Source: an uncultured Lachnospiraceae bacterium | GTDB lineage: Bacteria > Bacillota > Clostridia > Lachnospirales > Lachnospiraceae | DNA: 41,957 bases | Direction: 5' to 3' | Assembly: GCA_902773435.1 (NCBI GenBank) | Contig: CACYEN010000073.1 | Coordinates: 1-41,957 of the forward strand | In this document: in pieces, positions 33,389-41,493 of the stretch | How the letters are laid out: every line of letters starts with the position of its first letter | Numbering within the stretch: position 1 is the first letter of the stretch | Program-made: the position numbers and the translations under genes | The notes under the pieces: model-generated | Databases searched by the model: none | What the model was told of the DNA's origin: nothing | Seen by the model: only the letters and a program-made list of their open reading frames with translations

Positions 33389-34099
33389 TCATTCACCGAG
33401 ATACGCTTTCCTGATACTGTCATTGTTGAGGAGGTCCTTCGCGGGCCCCTCCATCGTGATGTCCCCCGTCTCGAGGACATAAGCCCTCGTGGCGATCGAG
33501 AGCGCCTTCTTCGCGTTCTGCTCGACCAGAAGGACCGTCTTCCCCTCCGCCGCCACTTTCTCGATAATACTGAAGATCTCCGCGACAAAGATCGGGGAGA
33601 GCCCCATGGACGGCTCGTCCATGAGGAGAATACTCGGCTTGGACATGAGGGCCCTGCCCATCGCCAGCATCTGCTGCTCGCCTCCCGAGAGAGTTCCGGC
33701 GATCTGCTTCGCCCTCTCCCGGAGTCTCGGGAAATGCGTGTAAACCTCCTCGAGCGTCCTCTCCTTCTCGGAGGGATCCTTCCGGGTGTAAGCCCCGAGC
33801 ATGAGGTTCTGGTAAACCGTCATTTCCGGAAATACGCGGCGCCCCTCGGGGACATGGGCCATCCCCATCCCGACGATCGTGTGCGCGGGCGTCTTCGTGA
33901 TGTCATTTCCCATGAACTCGATCTTCCCGGACGCCACGGGAACAAGGCCCGTGATCGCGTGGAGCGTGGTCGTCTTGCCGGCCCCGTTGGCGCCGATGAG
34001 CGCGATCACCTCGCCCTCCCCGACCTCGAACGAGATGCCCTTGAGCGCCGGAATCACCCCGTAGTTGACCTTCAGGTCTTTCACAGTCAGCATTGCCAT
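33389..34099 (-). CDS. livF: branched-chain amino acid ABC transporter ATPase LivF
   Basis: ATPase of 236 aa that powers import of leucine, isoleucine and valine, working with LivG. Walker A GANGAGKTTT, the signature LSGGEQQML, Walker B LLMDEPSMGL and the switch His region (LVEQNAKKAL) are all visible. LivF-type features are the short length, the LTVKDLKVNYG start and HVPEGRRVFPEMTV. GAGGAG lies 9 nt before ATG. It is the last of the five liv genes (livK-H-M-G-F), 64 bp past livG. A relative could carry amides or urea, but the neighbouring genes support branched-chain or similar amino acids. Confidence 0.94.
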   Translation of the reverse strand: MAMLTVKDLKVNYGVIPALKGISFEVGEGEVIALIGANGAGKTTTLHAITGLVPVASGKIEFMGNDITKTPAHTIVGMGMAHVPEGRRVFPEMTVYQNLMLGAYTRKDPSEKERTLEEVYTHFPRLRERAKQIAGTLSGGEQQMLAMGRALMSKPSILLMDEPSMGLSPIFVAEIFSIIEKVAAEGKTVLLVEQNAKKALSIATRAYVLETGDITMEGPAKDLLNNDSIRKAYLGE

Positions 34100-34163
34100 G
34101 TCTTCTATCTCCTCTTACGCGGCAGGCACTTCAGCCGCGGCACAGCCGTTCCTAAGGGTCGTC

Positions 34164-34922
34164 TCACTCCCCGAGATAAGCCTTAATCACCTCCGGGTCC
34201 TGCAGCACGGTCTTCGTGTCGCCCTCCGCGAGGATCCGGCCGAAGTTGAGAACCGTGAGTTTCTCGCAGATGCCTGCCACGAGCTTCATGTCGTGCTCGA
34301 TCAGAAGGACCGTCATGTCGAAATTCTTCCTGACGTAGCTGATGTCCTCCATCAGTTCCTGCGTCTCGTTCGGGTTCATCCCCGCGGCGGGCTCGTCGAG
34401 CAGGAGGAGCTTCGGTCCCGTCGCCATCGCCCTGGCGATCTCGAGCTTTCTCTGCTTCCCGTAGGGGAGATTCGCCGAGATCGTATCCGCCTCGCCCTCG
34501 AGGCCGAATACCGAGAGCAGCTTCATCGCCTCCTCATCCATCTCCCGCTCCGTCCTGAAGTACGAGGGAAGGCGGAGAATCGCAGCCGCCGTCGAGTACC
34601 GGAACCGGTTGTGAAGCCCGATCTTCACGTTGTCCAGCACGCTCTGCTGTCTGAAAAGCCGGATATTCTGAAATGTCCTGGCGACCCCGGCCCTGTTGAT
34701 CTCCGCGGGGGAGAGTCCCGTGATGTCCCGGCCGTCGAGCCGGATCACGCCCTCGTTCGGCTTGTACTCACCCGTGAGAAGATTGAATACCGTGGTCTTC
34801 CCCGCGCCGTTAGGCCCGATCATGCCGTAGAGATCGCCCTTCTCGACCGTGAGGTGGAAATCATCGACGGCGCGGAGTCCGCCGAACTGGATGGAAAGTT
34901 CATTGATCTCAAGGAGTGCCAT
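34164..34922 (-). CDS. livG: branched-chain amino acid ABC transporter ATPase LivG
   Basis: The other importer ATPase (252 aa). Walker A GPNGAGKTTVFN, the LivG-specific GVARTFQNIRLF, the family signature as NLPYGKQRKLEIARA (a divergent but normal LivG form), Walker B LLLDEPAAGMNP and IEHDMKLV follow in order. AGGAGG lies 6 nt before ATG, and only one base separates it from the livM stop, so translation is coupled. Together with LivF it would drive the LivH-LivM channel in the membrane. Confidence 0.94.
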   Translation of the reverse strand: MALLEINELSIQFGGLRAVDDFHLTVEKGDLYGMIGPNGAGKTTVFNLLTGEYKPNEGVIRLDGRDITGLSPAEINRAGVARTFQNIRLFRQQSVLDNVKIGLHNRFRYSTAAAILRLPSYFRTEREMDEEAMKLLSVFGLEGEADTISANLPYGKQRKLEIARAMATGPKLLLLDEPAAGMNPNETQELMEDISYVRKNFDMTVLLIEHDMKLVAGICEKLTVLNFGRILAEGDTKTVLQDPEVIKAYLGE

Positions 34923-34923
34923 C

Positions 34924-36000
34924 TCATCCCTCCTCCCCTGCGCCGGTTCCGCGCCTGAATCTTCCGGTGATATGCCTCCGGATCCAGGCTCTCGATGTCG
35001 GGTTCCAGTTCACGATCATCATGACGATCAGGATGATGCTGTAGATCAGCATTCGGTAGTTCGATAAAAACCTGAGCAGCTCCGGTATCAGCGTCAGGAC
35101 GACGGCGGCGATGATCGCCCCCCGCGTCGAGCCGATGCCGCCGAGCACGACGAAGACGAGGAACAGGATCGACATGTTGTAGCCGAACCTCGCCGGCGTC
35201 GCAATCAGGGAGGCCAGGTTGTGGGCGTAGAGAGCCCCCGCGAACCCCGCGATCACGGCAGATATCGTGAAAGCGAGCATCTTGTATCGGGTCACCGGGA
35301 TGCCGACCGACCCCGCGGCGATCCGGTTGTCGCGGATCGACATGATCGCCCGCCCTTCCCTCGAGTTCGTGAGGTTGAGCACGACGATCACGGAGATCAT
35401 GAGCAGGATGAACCCGACCGTGAAAGTCGAGTCGAACGGCGTCCCCGTGATGCCCTGCGCCCCGTTGATGATCATCTCCCCGTCAGGCTCGAGCCCGAGC
35501 GCCATCTGTCCCTCGATCGAGAAGTGGAGCCCCCTGGAGTCGCGGCCGACGTAGAAGACGTTGATCAGGTTCTTGATGATCTCGCCGAACGCCAGCGTGA
35601 CGATCGCGAGATAGTCGCCGTTCAGGCGCAGCACCGGGATGCCGATCAGGAAGCCGAAGAACCCGGCGACGGCGCCCCCGATCAGGATCGCGATGAGAAA
35701 TCTCGGAAATGCCCCCATGGACTCCGCGGTCAGCTTGCTGAAGAAGGCGCTCGCGAACGCCCCGATGCACATGAACCCCGCGTGGCCGATCGACAGTTCG
35801 CCGAGAATGCCCACGACGAGATTGAGCGAGACCGCCATGATAGCGTAGACGCAGATCGGCACCAGGAGTCCGTCGATGTGGCTGTTGACGAGCCCCGCGG
35901 CCCTCGCTGCCGAGACCGCGGCGAAGACCACCGCGAGCATGATGATCGTGCCGAGATTGTCCCTGGAGACTTTCGTCATTGTTCCTCTGCTGTTCTTCAT
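34924..36000 (-). CDS. livM: branched-chain amino acid ABC transporter permease LivM
   Basis: Membrane channel subunit of 358 aa with about eight to ten helices. The family signature is present (LSIGHAGFMCIGAFASAFF and the EAA-like loop GIPVLRLNGDYLAIVTLAFGEI, cited as landmarks), followed by the RAIMSIRDNRIAA motif that contacts the ATPase. The start is ATG at 36000 with GAGGGGG 8 nt upstream; a GTG at 36009 lies inside that ribosome site, and ATG at 35979 is a less likely alternative. It lies 13 bp past livH and 1 bp before livG, as in the usual livHMGF order. Confidence 0.93.
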   Translation of the reverse strand: MKNSRGTMTKVSRDNLGTIIMLAVVFAAVSAARAAGLVNSHIDGLLVPICVYAIMAVSLNLVVGILGELSIGHAGFMCIGAFASAFFSKLTAESMGAFPRFLIAILIGGAVAGFFGFLIGIPVLRLNGDYLAIVTLAFGEIIKNLINVFYVGRDSRGLHFSIEGQMALGLEPDGEMIINGAQGITGTPFDSTFTVGFILLMISVIVVLNLTNSREGRAIMSIRDNRIAAGSVGIPVTRYKMLAFTISAVIAGFAGALYAHNLASLIATPARFGYNMSILFLVFVVLGGIGSTRGAIIAAVVLTLIPELLRFLSNYRMLIYSIILIVMMIVNWNPTSRAWIRRHITGRFRRGTGAGEEG

Positions 36001-36013
36001 GCGTTTCACCCCC

Positions 36014-36901
36014 TCAGACCTTTTCCTGGATCTTCTTTCCCATGAGCCCGGTCGGTTTCACGAGAAGAACGACGATGAGTACAGCGAACACGATCGCGTC
36101 GGAAAGCTGCGAGGATATGTAACTCTTGCTGAGAATCTCGATCACGCCGAGGAGCAGGCCTCCGACCATCGCCCCCGGAATCGAGCCGATGCCCCCGAAC
36201 ACCGCCGCGACGAAAGCCTTGATGCCGGGCATGGCGCCCGTGTAGGGCGAGAGCGTCGGATAGGCGGAGCAGAGCAGCACGCCGGCTATGCCCGCCATGG
36301 CGGAACCGATTGCGAATGTGAGGGAGATCGTCCCGTTCACGCTGATCCCCATGAGCGAAGCGGCGCCCCGGTCCTGGGCGCAGGCCAGCATGCCCTGTCC
36401 CCATTTTGTCCTGTTGATGAATGTCTGGAGCAGGATCACGAGGATGATACCGACCACGATGCTGATCGCGCTGATCGTCTGGAACGAGAACTCCCCGATC
36501 TTTACGGTCATATACTTGAACGGGATGATCGGCGTGAACATCTTCGGATTGGACCCGAAGATCAGGAGCGCGGTGTTCTGGAGGAAATAGCTGACCCCGA
36601 TCGCGGTGATCAGGACCGCCAGAGAGGAGCCGGCTCCCCGAAGAGGCCTGTAGGCGATCTTCTCGATACAGATGCCGAGAACCATGCACCCGAGGATCGC
36701 GGCGAGGATCCCGAGGCCGGTCGGAAGACCGAGGGACGTGATCACGGAGAAAGCGATATAGGCGCCGATCATGATGATGTCGCCGTGGGCAAAATTCAGC
36801 ATCTTCGCGATACCGTACACCATCGTGTACCCGATCGCGATGATGGCGTAGATGCTGCCCAGGCTCAGTCCGTTAATCAGGTTCGAGAAGAAGCTGACCA
36901 T
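36014..36901 (-). CDS. livH: branched-chain amino acid ABC transporter permease LivH
   Basis: Membrane channel subunit of 295 aa, partner of LivM. The N-terminus (LINGLSLGSIYAIIAIGYTMVYGI, then MLNFAHGDIIMIGAY) is the family hallmark. A conserved loop GAASLMGISVNGT is the likely ATPase contact. About eight helices are predicted. GAGGTGG lies 4 nt before ATG. It starts the livHMGF block; stem-loops in the 147-bp gap after livK (36938-36989) probably separate its expression level from that of livK. Confidence 0.93.
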   Translation of the reverse strand: MVSFFSNLINGLSLGSIYAIIAIGYTMVYGIAKMLNFAHGDIIMIGAYIAFSVITSLGLPTGLGILAAILGCMVLGICIEKIAYRPLRGAGSSLAVLITAIGVSYFLQNTALLIFGSNPKMFTPIIPFKYMTVKIGEFSFQTISAISIVVGIILVILLQTFINRTKWGQGMLACAQDRGAASLMGISVNGTISLTFAIGSAMAGIAGVLLCSAYPTLSPYTGAMPGIKAFVAAVFGGIGSIPGAMVGGLLLGVIEILSKSYISSQLSDAIVFAVLIVVLLVKPTGLMGKKIQEKV

Positions 36902-36937
36902 GTTACCACCTCTTACTTACTGAAATTTCAACAGCGA

Positions 36938-36989
36938 CAGGACAGGAGACCGCTCCCCTGTCCTGCCTTTTACGGCCCCTTAAGGGCCG
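36938..36989 (-). promoter_or_regulatory. two stem-loops between livK and livH
   Basis: Hairpin 1 is CGGCCC-TTAAG-GGGCCG (36973-36989). Hairpin 2 is CAGGACAGG / CCTGTCCTG (36938-36965), extended inward by about three pairs. Neither has a strong T-run, so they probably act as a partial terminator or RNase barrier that keeps binding-protein mRNA more abundant than transporter mRNA. Confidence 0.6.
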
Positions 36990-37048
36990 GTTCAAAACCT
37001 GAAGCCGTATGTGCCGCGCGGCGGCTTCCCCGTATGGTCTCCGGCCTC

Positions 37049-38191
37049 TTATTCAGCGGCCGTGTAGACGCCGTCCCTGATGACCATGGCCTTCGGGTCC
37101 TTCGTGGGCTCGCCGTCGGCGGTCCACGTGATGGTTCCCGTGAGGCCTTCCATCTCGATCTTCAGCATGGACGCCTTGATGGCCTCGCAGAGATCGGATA
37201 CGGACATATCCGGTGTCGCGCCGGCATCCTCGATCGCCGCCTTAATCGTGTAGATGGCGTCATAGGAGTCAGCCGCGAACTGGTTGGGCGTAACCCCGTA
37301 AGCCTCCTGGTACTTGCCGACGAAACTCTGTGTCTTCTCATCCTCGGCGTCCGCGACGAACGGAGTCAGCAGCATGACGCCCTCGGCGAGTTCCTTGTTG
37401 AAGTTGTCCATATCGAGCATGCCGTCCAGGCCATCGCAGCCGAAGAACGTCGCCTCGACGCCCATCATGGCAGCCTGCGTGAGGATGGTTCCGGCCTGCG
37501 TGTAGTAGATCGGAAGGAAGATCAGATCGACGCCGGCGTCCTTGCACTTCTGGAGCTGGGACGAGAAATCCGTATTGGAGTCCGCCGTAAACGCCTCCTT
37601 GACGGCGATCTCGAAGCCCTGGTTCGCCGCCTCGGCCTCGAAAGTCATCTCGATACCGGAGGAATAGACGCCGGAGCTGTCATAGATGATGCCGACCTTC
37701 TCAGCGAGCTGGTGGTCGCCGATGTAGACCGCGGAAGCCTTGCCCTGGTTCGGGTCCGAGAAGCAGACGCGGAACACGTTGTCATACTTCGTGCAGTCCT
37801 GGGCGGAGCCGGACGGTGTCAGCTGGAACATGTTGTCGGCCTTCGTCTTCTCGGAGACCGCGATCGAGCAGCCCGATGTCGTGGAGCCGACCAGGATCTG
37901 CATATCCCAGTCCTTCAGCGTATTGTACGCGTTGACCGACTTCTCGCTGTCGAGCTCGTCGTCCTCGTACTTGTACTCAATCTGGGCCCCGGCGATACCG
38001 CCTGCCTCGTTGATCTCGTCGACCGCGATCTGCGCGCCGTTCACGACGCCGAGCCCGTAGTTGGCGGCACCGCCCGTGAGCGGTCCGATCGCTCCGATCT
38101 TGAAGGTCCCGTCCGCCATGGCGGGGACAGAAAGCATTCCGACCGCGAGTGCGGCTGCGAGCGCAGCGCTCATCATTTTCTTCATCATCAT
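37049..38191 (-). CDS. livK: branched-chain amino acid ABC transporter substrate-binding protein LivK-like
   Basis: Extracytoplasmic receptor of 380 aa of the periplasmic-binding-protein type I (Peripla_BP_6) family. The N-terminus is a clear signal peptide (MMMKKMMSAALAAALAVGML) with a type I cleavage site around AMA-DGTF; the mature part starts FKIGAIGPLTGG, the usual LivK opening. VDEINEAGGI and the C-terminal TITWTADGEPTKDP are further family marks. There is no lipobox cysteine, unusual for a binding protein of a monoderm. GGAGGAG lies 5 nt before the first ATG. It heads the liv operon from a promoter at 38315-38343. The ligand is probably leucine, isoleucine or valine, but relatives bind amides or aromatic compounds. 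Confidence 0.92.
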   Translation of the reverse strand: MMMKKMMSAALAAALAVGMLSVPAMADGTFKIGAIGPLTGGAANYGLGVVNGAQIAVDEINEAGGIAGAQIEYKYEDDELDSEKSVNAYNTLKDWDMQILVGSTTSGCSIAVSEKTKADNMFQLTPSGSAQDCTKYDNVFRVCFSDPNQGKASAVYIGDHQLAEKVGIIYDSSGVYSSGIEMTFEAEAANQGFEIAVKEAFTADSNTDFSSQLQKCKDAGVDLIFLPIYYTQAGTILTQAAMMGVEATFFGCDGLDGMLDMDNFNKELAEGVMLLTPFVADAEDEKTQSFVGKYQEAYGVTPNQFAADSYDAIYTIKAAIEDAGATPDMSVSDLCEAIKASMLKIEMEGLTGTITWTADGEPTKDPKAMVIRDGVYTAAE

Positions 38192-38314
38192 AATAACTCC
38201 TCCATCTCTTGCGCCGGCCGGATCCGGTCACATCTCATGTAAATGCCGGCTCAGCCGCGTGTTTTTGCGGCCGGTCAATATGATACCGCGTGCCTTCGGG
38301 GCACGACGTCTATT

Positions 38315-38343
38315 ATCGTACACAAAGGCCTTCCGAATGTCAA
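38315..38343 (-). promoter_or_regulatory. sigma-A promoter of the liv operon
   Basis: Minus-strand TTGACA (38338-38343), 17 bp, TACGAT (38315-38320). The perfect -35 is paired with a weak -10. The leader (38192 to about 38308) opens with a small hairpin, CGTGCC-CCGAA-GGCACG (38289-38305), which may also end transcripts coming from the V-ATPase operon, though its tail is poor. Confidence 0.62.
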
Positions 38344-38347
38344 TGTG

Positions 38348-40819
38348 TCAGTCTTTAATCGTCTGCTGCTTCTCGATATAGGTGACGAAGATATTTCCGC
38401 CCTTCAGCATGCTCTCCGTGCTGTCGTTGATCCCCATGTAGTAGTGCTCGCCCGTCTCGAAATTGTAGAGCAGCGTGTTGTAGCGGTCGTAGCCGACAAT
38501 CACGGTCTCCTTCCCGTCGGCGAGCCTCGTCGCGACCGCGCGGCCCTGGGAGACCTGGTAGAGCACCTGGTCGAGCGTACAGCCGCTCAGGTCCATCACG
38601 CGGACGTCGCCGCCGCTCTGCCCCTCGAGGAACGCCGCGTCCGTCGTCTGCCCGAGAAAAGCCTCTGGGATGTCCTCGTTGTGGAGCTCATTCTTCGTCT
38701 GCTTATTTCCGCGCTCATAGACGTACTGCCACTCCTCGTTGAGCGCGGTTCCGACGTTCTCGTCCGCGAGCCTGACCGCCTCGGCCGGGTCCGTCAGCTC
38801 TTCGATGAGCCTGCCGCCCCCGTAGACGTAGTAGAGCGGGAAGCTGTCATTTTCATCAATGGCGATCTCCGAGTCCGTCTCCGCGATGTAGCGCATCCTG
38901 AAATCGGCCGTCGTCGGCCTGATGTTGCTGATCGTCCGGGGCATCTTCAGCGTGAGGACGACGCCCTGTCTCGAGGAATTGCTGAGCGAGACCGTCACGG
39001 CGCTGCCCTCGGCCTGCCGGTTGTTGATGATGTTGTCCGACTCGGCGGGGACGTACCCCGCGGAGGATCTGCTCACCCTCTCGAGCCTCGCGAGACCCGG
39101 CTCCATCTCGACGCCGGTCACGTAGAAGCCGTCCTGGACGTAGTCCTTGACGAGATTGCCGTCCGGCTCCTCAATCTTCAGCTCCTTCATCGGAAATGTC
39201 ACCCTGCCGGACAGCCCGCTGACCACGTCGGCCTGGTCCGCCAGCCCGTAGATGAAGTCGTGGTTCAGGAAGCCGACCGCGCGGATGTACTGCCCGTCCC
39301 CCGCCTCGATCTCCCTCGTATCCCCGGTATCGAGGTTCATCACCGTGACGCTTGAGGACGCGTCCGGCTTCATCTCGTCCATCCAGGCGATATCGCTAGT
39401 CCCCGAGGAGACGAAGCAGTCCGGGTTGATGTCCTCAAGCACCGGCGTCACCTCGCGCGTCGTCAGGTCCACGCGGTAGACGGACCTCGCGAGATAGAGG
39501 TAGGCCTCATTGCTCCTGTTGATGTAGTTGAGCCTGGCGAGATCCTTCTCGAGCAGCTCAAACGATCTCGTGTAGGGGATGAACGCGCGCTCGCTCACCG
39601 CGGTCGTCTCCGCGTTGTAGTGGCAGACCGACACGCCCATCATGCCCTCGTGCTTTCCCCTGCTCATGTAGCCGTAGACCACGAAGTCGATGCCGCCGCC
39701 CTCCGAGGCGCGGATGACGCGGAAGCCGTAGTCGCGGTTGTCGTACCGCTCGTCCGTCGCGGAACCGGTGTCGTGCATGGAGAAGACCCTGGCCAGCTTC
39801 TCGGCGGAGTCATTATACTCCCACAGCTCACCGTCCTGTATGAACACGACCGTGTCCGAAGTGTCGTTCGCGACGTACGCGATGTCGCGGTCAGCCACCC
39901 CGAGATTGATTCCCGAGGCGGTCACTGCCGAAGCCGCCGACCCGTTAAAGACCTGGCTGGCGGATCTCGTGAAGTTCAGCAGCATCATCTTCGCGTTGTA
40001 GTATCTCAGGCGGTAGTACTCGTGGACGGCGTAGATCTCCTGGCCGTTCTCACCCTCCGCGGAGATCATGTAGTCGGTCGTGATGGAGCAGGTCTCCCCG
40101 TAGATGTCGCGGATGGTCGGGACCGCCTTCCTCAGGATCTGGGGATGCAGGGTGCCCCACGTGACCTGTCTCAGCGACGACTTGATGTTGACGTTCGTAA
40201 ACGAATTGTTCGTGATCGTATCGTCCGTCTCGAGATAGGTGTTGAGCTCGGCCGCGCCCTGCGGATTCGTACATCCCTCGTAGAAATCGTAGACGAACTG
40301 CACGAACTTGTCCGTCAGCGGGTCCGCGCGCTGGATGATCCTCGAGTAGTAGTAGACGTCCCCGGTGTCGGTCTGGATCGTGAAGCGGATCGGATACTCC
40401 CGGTTCATGAGAATCGGCTCCGACAGCGAGAACGTGGCGGTCATCATATCCCCGTCGCTCCGGAAGTTCCCGATTTTCGCGTTCTCGATCACGGTCCCTG
40501 TGTCCGGCGCCGACACCTCGTAGGACACGGATCTCACGTTGTTCCTGTAGGCCTTGTAGGACACGGTGATGGTCCGCTTGGTCGTCATCGGGATCAGGGA
40601 ATCCCGCATGTTCTTCGCGTCCATCTCCATCCTGTAGCCCCACATCCTGTTGATCCGGCTGCCTCCGACATCCGCGCACATGACAGGAAGCGTCGGATCA
40701 GTCAGATCCGACGCGTTGATTGTCTGCTGGCGCTGCACCAGCGAAAGATTGGAAAATCCGGCCACTCCGGCAACGAATACGACCAGGTAGAGCAGCCACT
40801 TAAGAATCCTGTTTCTCAC
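38348..40819 (-). CDS. membrane-anchored extracellular protein of unknown function, linked to the V-ATPase operon
   Basis: An 823-residue protein I do not recognise. Residues about 4-24 (LKWLLYLVVFVAGVAGF) form one N-terminal membrane anchor, and the rest is predicted to be outside. About residues 45-165 look like a beta-sandwich. About 285-580 hold several blade-like strands (VVFIQDGELWEYN, EAYLYLARSVYRVDL, VTVMNLDTGDTREI) that suggest a beta-propeller. The end (about 740-820: QVLYQVSQGRAVAT, ETVIVGYDRYNTLLYNF) resembles the second half of a C39-type cysteine-peptidase domain, but without an evident catalytic Cys or His at the expected places. It starts at GTG 40819, 20 bp inside ntpD, with GGAGG a long 15 nt upstream, so translation is probably coupled to ntpD. 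Function is not assignable. Confidence 0.85.
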   Translation of the reverse strand: MRNRILKWLLYLVVFVAGVAGFSNLSLVQRQQTINASDLTDPTLPVMCADVGGSRINRMWGYRMEMDAKNMRDSLIPMTTKRTITVSYKAYRNNVRSVSYEVSAPDTGTVIENAKIGNFRSDGDMMTATFSLSEPILMNREYPIRFTIQTDTGDVYYYSRIIQRADPLTDKFVQFVYDFYEGCTNPQGAAELNTYLETDDTITNNSFTNVNIKSSLRQVTWGTLHPQILRKAVPTIRDIYGETCSITTDYMISAEGENGQEIYAVHEYYRLRYYNAKMMLLNFTRSASQVFNGSAASAVTASGINLGVADRDIAYVANDTSDTVVFIQDGELWEYNDSAEKLARVFSMHDTGSATDERYDNRDYGFRVIRASEGGGIDFVVYGYMSRGKHEGMMGVSVCHYNAETTAVSERAFIPYTRSFELLEKDLARLNYINRSNEAYLYLARSVYRVDLTTREVTPVLEDINPDCFVSSGTSDIAWMDEMKPDASSSVTVMNLDTGDTREIEAGDGQYIRAVGFLNHDFIYGLADQADVVSGLSGRVTFPMKELKIEEPDGNLVKDYVQDGFYVTGVEMEPGLARLERVSRSSAGYVPAESDNIINNRQAEGSAVTVSLSNSSRQGVVLTLKMPRTISNIRPTTADFRMRYIAETDSEIAIDENDSFPLYYVYGGGRLIEELTDPAEAVRLADENVGTALNEEWQYVYERGNKQTKNELHNEDIPEAFLGQTTDAAFLEGQSGGDVRVMDLSGCTLDQVLYQVSQGRAVATRLADGKETVIVGYDRYNTLLYNFETGEHYYMGINDSTESMLKGGNIFVTYIEKQQTIKD

Positions 40820-41465
40820 TGTATCTGTGGGTTTCCTCCAGCATCATGTCCTTCACCTTCATGAGGCGGACCTGGGTGCTTCTCTCATTTTCGTCAAGCT
40901 TCATCGTGATATAGCGGATCCCTTCCTGAGTATCGGGAATGATCACATGCTCGAGCGCGTTGACGCGGCGGCGCGTCTTCTCGATCTCCGCGGCCATCAG
41001 CCGGCAGGATTTCTCGACCTCCGCGAGTTTCAGCATGTCCGGAAATACATCCGCCAGCGAAGAGACCGCGTCGTCAAGATCGCTCGAGGTGAATGCGAAG
41101 CCGTAGGCGTACATGTCGCTCTCGTCCGGAGTCCTCGTCTTGTAGTCGAAGACCGGGATGTCGACACTCATGACATTTTTCTTGTCCTGAGTGAGATACA
41201 CCTCCTGCTTCGGGGCCATGAGGGCCTCCCTCAGGGTCTCCTCCGACATCCCCGCCTTGGCCAGGACGAAATTCCTGTTCGCGTCCGAAATACCCTTCTC
41301 AACCTTCTTCCGGAGCTCCATATTCTCCCTCACGAGATCGAGGAACTGGCGCATCAGCTCATCGCGCTTGTCCTTCAGGAGGCGGTGTCCCTTGACGGCG
41401 GTCACCAGCTTCTTCTTGAGGCGCGTGAGCTCCATTCTGGTTGGGATTACCTGTGCGTTTGCCAT
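40800..41465 (-). CDS. ntpD: V-type ATP synthase subunit D
   Basis: Central stalk (rotor) subunit of 221 aa that couples the V1 head to the membrane ring. It has the family opening (QVIPTRMELTRLKKKL, AVKGHRLLKDKRDELM) and the C-terminal helix with EKTRRRVNALEHVIIP, both diagnostic. Two long helices are predicted to form a coiled coil in the rotor shaft, with a short variable insert between. It follows ntpB by 28 bp, in the usual B-D order, and overlaps the 823-residue gene by 20 bp. In Clostridia such enzymes may pump Na+ or H+; the ion is set by subunits outside the window. Confidence 0.95.
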   Translation of the reverse strand: MANAQVIPTRMELTRLKKKLVTAVKGHRLLKDKRDELMRQFLDLVRENMELRKKVEKGISDANRNFVLAKAGMSEETLREALMAPKQEVYLTQDKKNVMSVDIPVFDYKTRTPDESDMYAYGFAFTSSDLDDAVSSLADVFPDMLKLAEVEKSCRLMAAEIEKTRRRVNALEHVIIPDTQEGIRYITMKLDENERSTQVRLMKVKDMMLEETHRYSEKQDS

Positions 41466-41493
41466 AGCGTATCTCCGATTTCGTCAGAATCCG

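Noticed and set aside
35876-38242. 788-codon plus-strand open frame across livM, livH and livK
   Set aside because: It crosses three real minus-strand genes and their intergenic stem-loops; its composition is shadow-like (His/Asp/Arg-rich) and there is no start signal.
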